64,000 nt of DNA, taken from assembly GCF_000154825.1 (NCBI RefSeq), contig NZ_DS560019.1, positions 248,001 through 312,000 of the forward strand, written 5' to 3'. Source of the DNA: Anaerofustis stercorihominis DSM 17244 (GTDB lineage: Bacteria > Bacillota > Clostridia > Eubacteriales > Anaerofustaceae). The notes beneath the pieces were generated by a model, which saw nothing but the letters and a program-made list of their open reading frames with translations, did no database searches and was not told where the DNA came from. Below are positions 36,791-45,135 of the stretch, one piece after another. Numbering within the stretch: the first letter of the stretch is position 1; each line of letters opens with the position of its first letter. Made by a program: the position numbers and the translations under genes.

Positions 36791-36819
36791 ATATTATCAC
36801 TTTTATGGAATATTTTCAA
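36791..36819 (-). promoter_or_regulatory. Sigma-A-type promoter of nikM operon
   Basis: Minus strand: -35 TTGAAA (36819-36814), 17-bp spacer, -10 TAATAT (36796-36791). The expected start is near 36784. Confidence 0.75.
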
Positions 36820-36839
36820 TATCTTAATTAAACCTAAAT

Positions 36840-36861
36840 ATTTCATTATATATAATGAAAT
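36840..36861. promoter_or_regulatory. 22-bp perfect palindrome upstream of nikM promoter, candidate operator
   Basis: ATTTCATTATA is followed at once by its exact inverse TATAATGAAAT. It lies 20 bp upstream of the -35 element. Symmetry and AT content are like Fur-family or NikR sites; the regulator is unknown. Confidence 0.6.
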
Positions 36862-36875
36862 ATTTAAACAAATAA

Positions 36876-36898
36876 AAAATCCGTACAAAACGGATTTT
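36876..36898 (-). terminator. Intrinsic terminator after the 123-aa membrane protein gene
   Basis: AAAATCCG/CGGATTTT (36876-36883/36891-36898) with T-run on the minus-strand side, 13 bp after the stop. Confidence 0.82.
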
Positions 36899-36911
36899 CT
36901 ATTTTATTTAT

Positions 36912-37283
36912 TTAATTGTCTTCATCAATTATCTCAGCTTCAACTTCTTCGATTTCTTCGTCTTCATCACTTGCTTCAATCGAGAGTTTTTTATCTTCTT
37001 TTAATTTCTTCATTGCGTCTTTTTCTTCTTTTCTTTTATCATGTTTTTTCTTTTTTGTAAAGAAGTATATTACAAGGGCAATAAAACCGGGCAGGAACCA
37101 CTGAACGAATTCCGTAAATTTATTTAGGCCGTTGCCTTTTGTCACTACACTCATCATAACTGCTATTAAAGCAAACACTGCCGGGATGATCAGTCCCATT
37201 AAGATATTGTCTGACTTGCAAAGCAAAAATTGAATCAATACTGCCAGAACGATACATACTAAAACTATTATTAAACTATTCAA
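36912..37283 (-). CDS. Small membrane protein with acidic tail, unknown function
   Basis: 123 aa. I do not recognise a family. Three hydrophobic segments (about residues 3-21, 28-46, 58-76) are followed by a basic stretch (FFTKKKKHDKRKEEKD) and a very acidic C-terminus (SDEDEEIEEVEAEIIDED). The start is TTG at 37283 with GGAGG about 9 nt upstream. It lies 35 bp after the M23 peptidase gene on the same strand and ends at its own terminator, so the two may form a two-gene unit. The charge pattern puts the tail in the cytoplasm by the positive-inside rule. The hydrophobic pattern, SD and terminator support a real gene. Confidence 0.65.
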   Translation of the reverse strand: MNSLIIVLVCIVLAVLIQFLLCKSDNILMGLIIPAVFALIAVMMSVVTKGNGLNKFTEFVQWFLPGFIALVIYFFTKKKKHDKRKEEKDAMKKLKEDKKLSIEASDEDEEIEEVEAEIIDEDN

Positions 37284-37318
37284 AATCTTTTCCTCCGATT
37301 ATTATTATATAAATTATT

Positions 37319-38989
37319 TTATTGAAATGCGTCAACGTGAATACCGTTTGCCAAATACTTAAAGTAATTCAAGATTACCTGACTTACACCGTGATAATGT
37401 ATTTCAAAGTGACAGTGAGGTCCCGTAGAGTTACCCGTACTTCCCATTACTGCAATCTGTTCACCCTGTTGTACTTTTTGACCAACTCTTACAAGGATTT
37501 TTACATTATGTCCGTATCTCGTGGAATACCCATTACCGTGATCTATGTCTACACAGTTTCCGTATCCTCCGTACCAGCTTGCTCTTGTTACTATACCGGT
37601 ATCGGAAGCATAAACGGGAGTACCCTGAGGATTGGCAATATCGACAGCTTTATACCCCGCATGAGAACCTGCTTTATTAAGAGCCGAAATAGTACCGCTT
37701 GCAGGCATTATAAACCTTCCCGTACTCGTCACAGGAGGAAGCGGCTTTGTACCTCTTGAAATGATTTTACTGGTAGATTTTTCAGTAACTGTTTCTTTCT
37801 TTATATCACTTTTTACTACAGTTCCGTTTTCGTACGTATTTACAGCAGTGACTTTCTTTTCTCCGTCTTTTCCTTCCTGTTTAACCTTATTGGTCCCTAC
37901 ATATACATCAGGATCGTCTCTGTAAACAGTTTTATAAGCTACATCTTTTTTATACGTTACTTGTTTTACTGTGGTTATAGTAATTGAAGGTTTACTGCTG
38001 ATTTCATCAGTAGAAAATTCATCTTCTCTGAAATTCAAGGCGCTTACCAGATTAGTGCTTTTCTTAGATTCATTAATTTTACCTAAAATATCACTGTCTC
38101 CCGTATTTTCAACTTTATGATTTGAACTATCACTCAAATAATTGATCGCATCTTTAACATCCATGGCAGAATCTATAGATATAAGTTTTTCCTTATACTC
38201 CATATCTTCTTTTACTTTACTTCCTTTTATAAGCTTTACATTTGAACTTTCTTTTTCGTAATTGTTACCTATATTATTTATTACCGTTTTGGCATCCTGA
38301 GTCGATGCAACTCTCACGGCTTCATTGCCGTTAACACTTATAACGGCGCCTTTACAAAATAGAGGGATATTTAAATTATAAACAGCATTTTCACATTCTT
38401 CCGTATCCATTATATCCTTTGGATTTTTTATCGGCACTTTCTGATATGAAATTGATTTTTCATAATAAACATTTGAATTGTCATACCACTTTGTTAAGTT
38501 AGCATCCACATTAGTAAGTGCATTTTCAAAATCATTTACATTTTTGACTATACCAAGTTTTGTACCATTAAAAATTACTTCATACCCAAATAAATTTTTA
38601 TATGTAAATGCCCCCACAAAAAATATGACTACACAAAAAACACCGACTAAAAAACTAAAAAGATGATCTTTTGCATATTCTCTAAAATCTCTCAGTCCGA
38701 ATTTTACTCTTTTTAAATAATATTTGACTCCGACAAAAAATTCATCCAAATCTTCTTTGATTTCATCGATTTGACTGTGAATCCAGCTTCTTTCGTATCT
38801 TTGTCTAAGCTTCGAAGGTTCTTTTTTTACATCTTGTCCACCGGCAATTTTTCTGAATATATTTTCTTTTTTATGTATATATGTTGATTCTTCTGCTATG
38901 TGATATTTATTTTCTCGTCTTACTATTTGTTTATATACTTTATCGAGCTCCTGCTCTTCATTACGTCTATTGACCCATTTAATTTTCAT
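37319..38989 (-). CDS. M23 peptidoglycan endopeptidase with G5 domain
   Basis: 556 aa. A cytoplasmic basic N-terminus is followed by one membrane anchor (about residues 113-135, LFSFLVGVFCVVIFFVGAFT). A long extracellular region follows with a G5 domain at about 345-425 (ending VTEKSTSKIISRG). The C-terminal LytM/M23 domain has AGSHAGYKAVDIANP, DHGNGYSTRYGHN and HCHFEIHYHG. Zn ligands HxH and the Asp are visible; the first histidine lies further from the Asp than in classic LytM (H-x6-D), which I believe is usual in this clostridial subfamily. It would cut peptidoglycan cross-links at the cell surface. GGAGG precedes the ATG. Confidence 0.88.
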   Translation of the reverse strand: MKIKWVNRRNEEQELDKVYKQIVRRENKYHIAEESTYIHKKENIFRKIAGGQDVKKEPSKLRQRYERSWIHSQIDEIKEDLDEFFVGVKYYLKRVKFGLRDFREYAKDHLFSFLVGVFCVVIFFVGAFTYKNLFGYEVIFNGTKLGIVKNVNDFENALTNVDANLTKWYDNSNVYYEKSISYQKVPIKNPKDIMDTEECENAVYNLNIPLFCKGAVISVNGNEAVRVASTQDAKTVINNIGNNYEKESSNVKLIKGSKVKEDMEYKEKLISIDSAMDVKDAINYLSDSSNHKVENTGDSDILGKINESKKSTNLVSALNFREDEFSTDEISSKPSITITTVKQVTYKKDVAYKTVYRDDPDVYVGTNKVKQEGKDGEKKVTAVNTYENGTVVKSDIKKETVTEKSTSKIISRGTKPLPPVTSTGRFIMPASGTISALNKAGSHAGYKAVDIANPQGTPVYASDTGIVTRASWYGGYGNCVDIDHGNGYSTRYGHNVKILVRVGQKVQQGEQIAVMGSTGNSTGPHCHFEIHYHGVSQVILNYFKYLANGIHVDAFQ

Positions 38990-39180
38990 AAACAGACATG
39001 ACCTCCTATATGTATAATCCTATCGAATTATATCTATACGTATTAAAAGTTTATCATAATAATAATAAAAAAGAAAGAAAAAAGCCTTTTTTTTGATGAT
39101 AGTTTGTGGAAGATAATGAAAAACTTGGTTTAAAGAATGGTTACAGAGGCAATAATAATATAAAAATCGGAGGTATGAAT

Positions 39181-39420
39181 ATGAAGTTACCAAGTCATTC
39201 TTACAACAGTGCAAAAAAAATCATTGTGGATAATGTAGGCAAAGATGTAGATTTTATAAGTAAAGTTTCGAGAGGAAAGATAATCAAAAATGAAGGTACT
39301 ATTTTAAACGCATATAATAATATTTTTACCATTTCAACCAATATAGATAATAAAGATGATATTTTATCATTTTCTTATTCGGATTTAATAAATCATTCAT
39401 TAAGACTTAAGATAAAATAA
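39181..39420 (+). CDS. veg: Veg-family protein
   Basis: 79 aa from ATG 39181, chosen because CGGAGG sits 7 nt upstream; the longer frame from 39106 starts before that SD. The second half (KIIKNEGTILNAYNNIFTIS and then SFSYSDLINHSLRL) matches the Veg pattern of Firmicutes, where the Bacillus homologue has been linked to biofilm gene control. It is more divergent at the N-terminus, so confidence is moderate. It is divergent from the M23 gene and upstream of a HAD phosphatase gene (103-bp gap with its own -10). The protein is small, soluble and basic. Confidence 0.7.
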   Translation: MKLPSHSYNSAKKIIVDNVGKDVDFISKVSRGKIIKNEGTILNAYNNIFTISTNIDNKDDILSFSYSDLINHSLRLKIK

Positions 39421-39523
39421 ATAATTAATTATAATTTATAATGTAAACTAAATGTAAAAATATAATAAGATAACATTATTTATGATATAATATATTTTAC
39501 AAATAAAGGAAAAGGAATAAGAA

Positions 39524-40153
39524 ATGAAATATAAATGTGTAATTTTTGATTTTGACGGTACCCTTGCAAACACGGAGAATGTTATTTTTCGCGTATACAA
39601 TGAAATTGCCAAAAAATACGGTTATAAAGAAATTACACACGATTATATAGATGAACTAAAACATCAGCCTATCCATAATATAATCAAAGATTTAGGGGTC
39701 CCATATTTAAAGGTATTTTCCCTTATTAAAAAAGGACAGAAATTAATGAAAGAATACCATAAATCAATGGATCCGTACGAAGAAGATTTAAAAGAGACAT
39801 TAAAAATTTTAAAATCAAAACTTAGCTATATGGGTATTATTTCATCCAATTCAAAAAAGAATATAAATACATTTTTGAAAAATGAAAAAATAGATACAAT
39901 GGATTTTATAATATCTTCACCTCTTTTTTCAAAGGAAATCAAAATAAACAAGTTAAAGAAGAAACTAAAATTAAAAGATGAAGATATATTGTATGTGGGT
40001 GATGAAGTAAGGGATATAGTTTCGGCAAAAAAAGCAAATATAGATATTGCAAGCGTGACATACGGATACAATACAAAAGAATATTTATCAAGTGAAAATC
40101 CTACTTATTTTATAGATGATTTAAAAGAACTATTTAATATAATAGAAAAATAA
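39524..40153 (+). CDS. HAD-superfamily phosphatase, phosphoglycolate-phosphatase-like
   Basis: 209 aa. HAD motif I is FDFDGTLANTE (Asp9 nucleophile, Asp11), motif II GIISSNS, motif III lysine in SKEIKINKLK, and motif IV YVGDEVRDIVSA. The four-helix cap lies between motifs I and II, as in the Gph/PpaX group. The physiological substrate cannot be read. AAAGGAAAAGG precedes the ATG and an extended -10 (TGATATAAT, ending 39491) lies upstream. It converges with the GNAT-YoaP gene on a shared terminator. Confidence 0.85.
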   Translation: MKYKCVIFDFDGTLANTENVIFRVYNEIAKKYGYKEITHDYIDELKHQPIHNIIKDLGVPYLKVFSLIKKGQKLMKEYHKSMDPYEEDLKETLKILKSKLSYMGIISSNSKKNINTFLKNEKIDTMDFIISSPLFSKEIKINKLKKKLKLKDEDILYVGDEVRDIVSAKKANIDIASVTYGYNTKEYLSSENPTYFIDDLKELFNIIEK

Positions 40154-40175
40154 CCCATATAGGGTTATTTTTTAT
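40148..40175. terminator. Bidirectional terminator between HAD and GNAT-YoaP genes
   Basis: The stem TAACCC/GGGTTA (40151-40156/40162-40167) is flanked by A-run and T-run and overlaps both stop codon regions. Confidence 0.8.
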
Positions 40176-40926
40176 TTACATATTTACCAGCCAAATCATT
40201 AAAAGCTTTTACCGTCAATATCTCATGAGTTATAAATTCATCTTTATAAAATACACTATATGAAGTATATGGGCTTTTAGCATCCTTTGCTTTTTCCAAA
40301 TTATCTATTTTCACACTTTTAAGAGGTATATTATTCTTCTTTGCCTCTTCCTCGATTAATGGGGAATATTTTAGAGTAAACGGACACTGCGCGGTATAAT
40401 ACAATGTAAACCCATTGTTTCCGGTCTTTGGAGTTTTAACACTATCTCTAAACTTGGGAGGCTCTACATTTTCTTCAAAAGGCAAATACATAAGTTCAAA
40501 ATAAGGCTCTGCTTCATCACACTTTATAAAGCCCTTATAAGTCAGAAATTTTTTATCCGCCATATATCCCTTTTTCTTATCGGAAGAAAGAATAGCCAGC
40601 CCCTTTAATCCTCGGCTTTTTGTATCTTTAATACATTCATCGAGCAGTATACTTGAATTACCCTCTCCTTTATATTTTCCGCTCACCCAAAGACAGTCTA
40701 TAAACATATACTCATCTCCGTCAATGGGATACCAAGCATTTTTTAAAGGTATATATTCAATAAAAACCTTACCCCTTACATCCATCTTTTTAAAAGTCAA
40801 ACCTTCATTCATCCTATCTTTGAGCCAAGATTTTTTTTGATCCACATAACCACTATCTTTTTGGGACATGAGGCAGCAAATATGTTCTTTTTCTATGTTT
40901 TCATTATCTAATGTAATTATATTCAT
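40165..40926 (-). CDS. GNAT acetyltransferase with C-terminal YoaP domain
   Basis: 253 aa from ATG 40926, chosen because GAGGTGAT lies about 6 nt upstream; ATG/GTG codons at 40932/40935 overlap the SD. Residues 1-150 are GNAT-like (VSGKYKGEGNSSILLDECIK as the CoA motif). Residues about 165-250 are a YoaP-type, thioredoxin-like module (GFTLYYTAQCPFTLKYSPLI; Cys but no CxxC). The role is not known; the combination is widespread in Firmicutes. It is 11 bp after a TfoX-N gene and likely co-transcribed with it. Confidence 0.82.
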   Translation of the reverse strand: MNIITLDNENIEKEHICCLMSQKDSGYVDQKKSWLKDRMNEGLTFKKMDVRGKVFIEYIPLKNAWYPIDGDEYMFIDCLWVSGKYKGEGNSSILLDECIKDTKSRGLKGLAILSSDKKKGYMADKKFLTYKGFIKCDEAEPYFELMYLPFEENVEPPKFRDSVKTPKTGNNGFTLYYTAQCPFTLKYSPLIEEEAKKNNIPLKSVKIDNLEKAKDAKSPYTSYSVFYKDEFITHEILTVKAFNDLAGKYVNKK

Positions 40927-40937
40927 GTTCATCACCT

Positions 40938-41240
40938 CTATTTTATAAGTTCATCATAAGTATTTATTATTAAGTCGATTAAAGTATTTTTATCTTCTAT
41001 ATTTTCAATCACTATATGCTCTTTTGCACCTTGATAGGGACTGGCAAACAATATATCTTTCCCCAGTATCTTCCTGCCTGAATCAGTATCCTTTATAAAT
41101 AACTGATTATCACATATACATCCGAAAAACTTTCCTTTATACCAAAGTCCGTATTCTCCAAACATTTTCTTACACTTGATATCCCCTAGAGGTTTTAAAT
41201 TTTCATAAACATAATCCACGAATTCAATACTGGTTGACAT
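40938..41240 (-). CDS. TfoX N-terminal-domain protein
   Basis: 100 aa from ATG 41240, with AGGAG about 8 nt upstream; the open frame further upstream lacks an SD. It has the TfoX-N pattern FVDYVYENLKPLGDIKCKKM, FGEYGLWYKGKFFGCICDNQ and LFASPYQGAKEHIVIE. Proteobacterial TfoX controls competence, but stand-alone TfoX-N proteins in Firmicutes have no established role. It lies between the hairpin at 41278-41309 and the GNAT-YoaP gene. Soluble and small. Confidence 0.83.
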   Translation of the reverse strand: MSTSIEFVDYVYENLKPLGDIKCKKMFGEYGLWYKGKFFGCICDNQLFIKDTDSGRKILGKDILFASPYQGAKEHIVIENIEDKNTLIDLIINTYDELIK

Positions 41241-41277
41241 AGCTGTTTCTCCTATTACTTTTATATCATTATATAAC

Positions 41278-41309
41278 AATAAACATGACAGCTATATGTC
41301 ATGTTTATT
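41278..41309 (-). terminator. 13-bp inverted repeat at the end of the WYL gene
   Basis: AATAAACATGACA/TGTCATGTTTATT (41278-41290/41297-41309) with a 6-nt loop. It spans the WYL stop codon. The following minus-strand sequence is U-rich but mixed (TGTTATATAA), so termination is likely but not certain; it also lies 38 bp upstream of the TfoX-N gene. Confidence 0.6.
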
Positions 41310-42191
41310 GTATTTATTATTAACTTTTTTTACCAGTTCCATAAATTCGTTTCTTATATCAGAGGGAAATATGATTTCCGCTTTTTCACCGAAACTTAAA
41401 AGCCAGCTGAATAGATACTCTTTATCATAAAATGAAAATCCGAAAAAAAGTTTATCATCTAAGAAATAAGAATAGCTGTCTGCGCCGTATTCATCAATTA
41501 TCCGGTATTCAACATCCTTATCAAATATTATAAGCACATTTAAATCATTAGGATATATTTTATCTATATCATTTTCCTGCAAAGGAATTTCTCTTGATAA
41601 GAAAGTTTCACCGGTTTCTTTTAAGTTGATCGATCTATTTAATTTAAATAATCTAAAGTCTTCTCTCTCAAGAGAATATGCGTATAAATACCAGCTTGAC
41701 CATTTAAATGTAAGAGTATACGGTTCCACAACCCTGTGACTTTTTCCCTTTTTTGAAAAGTAATCAAACTCCAAAAGCAGTTTATTATTTATTGCTTTTT
41801 GCATCTTTTCTATTTTATCAGATAAAGATTTTTTATAATAAGAAGATAGATCTATATCTAAATCATTTTTAGGGTTATCCTTAAATTTATCCAGGAGCAG
41901 TTCATATTTATTATTGTCGCTTATACTGGTAATACCCTTGAGCCCTGCATATATGGCATTTATTTCGTCCTCTTTTAAAAGGCTTTTGTCCATTTTAAAA
42001 TCCGGATCCAAATATATACCACCCCCTGCTCCTCTAGTGGTAACTATCGGTATCCCGGCTTTGCATAAATCCAATATATCTCTGTTTATCGTCCTTACCG
42101 ATACTTCGAATTTTCCCGCTAAAAAAGGAGCTGTCACTTTTTCCTTGTTTAATAAAGTTGTGATTATACCCATCAACCTATCGATTTTCAT
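41292..42191 (-). CDS. HTH-WYL transcriptional regulator
   Basis: 299 aa. The N-terminal winged HTH (residues about 1-60: GIITTLLNKEKVTAPFLAGK, then SVRTINRDILDL) is of the DeoR/HTH_11 type. The central WYL domain runs from about 140 to 220 (RVVEPYTLTFKWSSWYLYAY, FRLFKLNRS), followed by a WCX-like C-terminus. WYL proteins sense ligands such as nucleic acids or small molecules; the ligand here is unknown. It is 24 bp after the ATP-grasp gene in the gcs operon, so it could regulate that unit. Confidence 0.88.
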   Translation of the reverse strand: MKIDRLMGIITTLLNKEKVTAPFLAGKFEVSVRTINRDILDLCKAGIPIVTTRGAGGGIYLDPDFKMDKSLLKEDEINAIYAGLKGITSISDNNKYELLLDKFKDNPKNDLDIDLSSYYKKSLSDKIEKMQKAINNKLLLEFDYFSKKGKSHRVVEPYTLTFKWSSWYLYAYSLEREDFRLFKLNRSINLKETGETFLSREIPLQENDIDKIYPNDLNVLIIFDKDVEYRIIDEYGADSYSYFLDDKLFFGFSFYDKEYLFSWLLSFGEKAEIIFPSDIRNEFMELVKKVNNKYNKHDI

Positions 42192-42215
42192 AACAAACTC
42201 CTTATATTTTAAATA

Positions 42216-43544
42216 TCAAACTTCCACATGCATCGAGCACATCGCGATACCGCCGGCGGCTTCGCATATTATCCCTTGTCTTCCGCCTCTGGAATATAGT
42301 CCTTTGAATTTACCGTTATAGATGAATATACCAGGCATGTTGCTGAACTCATCAAAGACAAATTCTCCGTTTTTTTCTTTTATAAAATTCTTTGTTTTAT
42401 ACATTTCAGCATATTCCTGAAGCAGGTACCCTTTATCAGTATTTTTATCAACGAATTTCATAAATTCTTCTTTTGTATAATCCACACCTGCATACACACC
42501 TCTGGCTCCGTATAAATCATCGGGTTTTATTATCCAGCTGTCTTTATTGTTTATCACTTCATCTCTGTCAAACTCCCCGTCCTTTAACCAGCAGGTATAT
42601 GGGATATGGTCCTTGATAAATAATATTTCTTCATCGGTCAAGAAATCAAAAGTTTCCTTTTTATGCATTATCATATAAACTATTTTATTATGAATTACCT
42701 GAGTCCTTAAAGATCCTATGATGCAAGTTTTTTTATCCTTTATTGCTTCTATAAAAGCAGGTATCTTTTCAATTTTCTCCATCATTTCACTGGTAACGGC
42801 TCTTCTGTAAACCGCATCTATTTTCACACCGTCTTTCGTATAAAGACCATCGTCATATTTAAGTGTCGTAATATCAGCTATAACGGTCTTGTAGCCTCTT
42901 TTTTCAAAACTGGACTTAAATACCTTGAATTCTTCATTCGTTGCACTTTCCATAAAGTCGATTATTCCTATTGTGGGTTTTTTTACCTTATATTTAAAAG
43001 TATCATAAATATTTAAAAATTCCTCTACCCAGCTATTAAATAATTCAAAATGAGTGATATTATATTTCTTGCTGAACTCATTGAATATTTTATCATTTTT
43101 GTAAGCATTATTTAATTCTCTGTCCTCATTCATCGCACTGGCTCCGTCGGCGTTGAATTCGCAGAATTTAAAAGTAAAGTTTTCTTCATTTAAAAACAAA
43201 TCTATCCTCGTTATGGGAAGGGGCTGTTCATAATAATTTTCACATAAAATAAGCTCTTCCAACTCTTTGCTGAAAGGAAATAATTTTCTGTATTCCTTAT
43301 CTTCGATATATTTGTTTATTATTTTACAAAGGATAGTATGAGTAGTCATGGCAACGTATTTGAAGTAATCTATTACTTCCGTGGTATAAAGCTTCGGTAC
43401 ATATGGAAACCTTATATGCTCTCCGTGATAAATAGCCGTGGAATTTTCTATATATTTGATTGCTTCATTATAGCTTTCCTTAGATTTATTTATATCGGAT
43501 TTTATCAAATCCAAATATTCATCCGTAAGTTCTATTACTTTCAT
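42216..43544 (-). CDS. Circularly permuted ATP-grasp ligase, glutathionylspermidine-synthase-like
   Basis: 442 aa. Features of the permuted ATP-grasp/GSP-synthase group are seen: RIDLFLNEENFTFKFCEFNA with DGASAMNED downstream (acceptor and Mg-binding acidic residues), the ATP site SWIIKPDDLYGARGVYAG, and the C-terminal SNMPGIFIYNGKFKGLYSRG. The family forms amide bonds between a carboxylate (often of a glutathione-like peptide) and an amine. Its ATG directly follows the stop of the glutamate-cysteine ligase gene, with no spacer. By inference it extends or modifies gamma-glutamylcysteine; the second substrate is unknown. No amidase domain is fused to it. Confidence 0.78.
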   Translation of the reverse strand: MKVIELTDEYLDLIKSDINKSKESYNEAIKYIENSTAIYHGEHIRFPYVPKLYTTEVIDYFKYVAMTTHTILCKIINKYIEDKEYRKLFPFSKELEELILCENYYEQPLPITRIDLFLNEENFTFKFCEFNADGASAMNEDRELNNAYKNDKIFNEFSKKYNITHFELFNSWVEEFLNIYDTFKYKVKKPTIGIIDFMESATNEEFKVFKSSFEKRGYKTVIADITTLKYDDGLYTKDGVKIDAVYRRAVTSEMMEKIEKIPAFIEAIKDKKTCIIGSLRTQVIHNKIVYMIMHKKETFDFLTDEEILFIKDHIPYTCWLKDGEFDRDEVINNKDSWIIKPDDLYGARGVYAGVDYTKEEFMKFVDKNTDKGYLLQEYAEMYKTKNFIKEKNGEFVFDEFSNMPGIFIYNGKFKGLYSRGGRQGIICEAAGGIAMCSMHVEV

Positions 43545-44795
43545 CTATTCACCTCTCTCATCTTTTAATATTTTTAAAGTCTTTTCCCTTTTCACTAAAT
43601 CATAAAATAAACTGACTCTGTCTTTTTCTTCATGACACAAATTATCTTTTGCAAGTTCAATCAGGCTTAACAATAAATCTTTGATTTCAAAACCATAAAC
43701 CTTAGCGTCATATCCTTTATTTACAACTTCGCCCTTCGCCTTAATCACATCGTTATCTTTTATATACTTAAATTTATCAAGAAGTAATGATATTGCCTCT
43801 TCACTATAAAAAATACCTTTGATTATACTTGCATAAGACAGTACATAATCTATCGGTAGACAGTCTGCCATTCTTATCTCAACATAATTTTTAAGTCTTA
43901 CATCAGGGAAAAACATAGAAATCAAATGCTCTATATCCTTTTTATTTAATTCACTGTCACAATAAATATCCTTTATTTTTTTATTTCTTGTATATACACT
44001 ATTTCCGTTTTTATCTTCAATCAAGATCGCGGGAGAATTCAATATATATTCACTATATTCCTTAAATCCAAAATCTTTATTTAAAGCATCCTTTACTATC
44101 ATGCTTCTTTCAGGATCGACATCATTCCATATCCCTATTCTAACGCAATTTTTATCATAATGTTTTCCTTCAAAAATATTGGTATTATCGGTCATAAAAG
44201 AAATAACAGGTGATAAAATATTAGCAAGCCTAAACTTATTTTTAAAGTCTTCTTCACTAAAATAGTCTACGCTGACCTGTGCCGAAGCAGAGCCTTTCAT
44301 CATGTTTTTACCGTGCGACCCAACTTTTGAAAAGTAGTCAAGCATATATTCATATCTTTTTTTGGGGATCAAATTAAGCTCATCGACTTTTGATTTTGGC
44401 TGATAACCCGCATATATCATTTTATAATTAAATTTTTTTAAAATCGGTTTTATTTTAAGTAAAAAATAATTATATTCTTCCAAAATATCCAGAGTATCTA
44501 TAAAAGGACCTATACTGATTTCAAGCTGACTTGCAGGTTCCAAAGTTATATTGGATTTATCTTTTACAAGTCCGATAAGATTACCGTCTTTATATATCTC
44601 TTTTTCAAAATAGGGACTAAGAAGTTTTAAAATATCCCTTATTCCATTTTCTTCATAATAATCGACACTTTCCATAGTATCTGCTCTTACGATAAAATGC
44701 TCAAGTTCCAATCCCAAACTTTTATCTTTTTCTTCTTTTATACCACTTTTAAAATAATCCACAAGTTTATTTAAATTTATGTCATAATAATCCAT
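43545..44795 (-). CDS. Glutamate-cysteine ligase family protein
   Basis: 416 aa. The N-terminal LGLELEHFIVRADTMESVDY matches the plant/EgtA-type glutamate-cysteine ligase family (GCS2), with ITLEPASQLEISIGPF and SASAQVSVDY as further conserved blocks. It would join glutamate and cysteine through the gamma-carboxyl with ATP. It is not a GshF fusion, since no ATP-grasp part is attached; a separate ATP-grasp gene follows directly. It lies 8 bp after the DUF2007 gene. The substrate pair Glu+Cys is the family norm, not proven here. Confidence 0.85.
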   Translation of the reverse strand: MDYYDINLNKLVDYFKSGIKEEKDKSLGLELEHFIVRADTMESVDYYEENGIRDILKLLSPYFEKEIYKDGNLIGLVKDKSNITLEPASQLEISIGPFIDTLDILEEYNYFLLKIKPILKKFNYKMIYAGYQPKSKVDELNLIPKKRYEYMLDYFSKVGSHGKNMMKGSASAQVSVDYFSEEDFKNKFRLANILSPVISFMTDNTNIFEGKHYDKNCVRIGIWNDVDPERSMIVKDALNKDFGFKEYSEYILNSPAILIEDKNGNSVYTRNKKIKDIYCDSELNKKDIEHLISMFFPDVRLKNYVEIRMADCLPIDYVLSYASIIKGIFYSEEAISLLLDKFKYIKDNDVIKAKGEVVNKGYDAKVYGFEIKDLLLSLIELAKDNLCHEEKDRVSLFYDLVKREKTLKILKDERGE

Positions 44796-44803
44796 AATGT
44801 CAC

Positions 44804-45055
44804 CTACTCGTCTTCATCATCTTCCAATTTACTGTCAAGTATTTCTTTTGCTTTATCATAATCTTCCTTATTAACATAAATACTTACAGGCATGGCACTC
44901 TTTCCGATTATCACTTCAGCCCATGCGATATCGGTATCGTATTTCAGTGTAGCTTTTATTCCGCATGAATCTAAAAGCCCTTCAATGATACAACCTTCAG
45001 TATCATTTCTTACTCCATTCAAAAATACTAAATTATCATCTTTTTTCTTTTTCAT
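44804..45055 (-). CDS. DUF2007-type small protein
   Basis: 83 aa from ATG 45055, with GAGG 8 nt upstream. The pattern DTEGCIIEGLLDSCGIKATL, then VSIYVNKEDYDKAKEILD, fits the DUF2007 (GlnB-like, putative signal-transducing) fold. The ends are basic (MKKKKDD) and acidic (LEDDEDE). It is the first gene of the glutamate-cysteine ligase operon, 8 bp from it. Function is unknown. A -10-like TAT(T)ATAC lies just upstream but no -35 was identified. Confidence 0.75.
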   Translation of the reverse strand: MKKKKDDNLVFLNGVRNDTEGCIIEGLLDSCGIKATLKYDTDIAWAEVIIGKSAMPVSIYVNKEDYDKAKEILDSKLEDDEDE

Positions 45056-45135
45056 AGTTAGTACCTCGGAAATATTATACCACAATTATTTTAGTATCTA
45101 AGCAATAATGGAAAATTTAGTAAAAATGATATATT

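Noticed and set aside
37322-37759. 145-aa open frame antisense to the M23 domain
   Set aside because: The M23 catalytic motifs are clear on the other strand; this frame has no SD or family match.
39106-39180. Longer N-terminus for the Veg-family gene
   Set aside because: The SD CGGAGG lies inside this segment and serves the ATG at 39181; the extra residues have no similarity to Veg.
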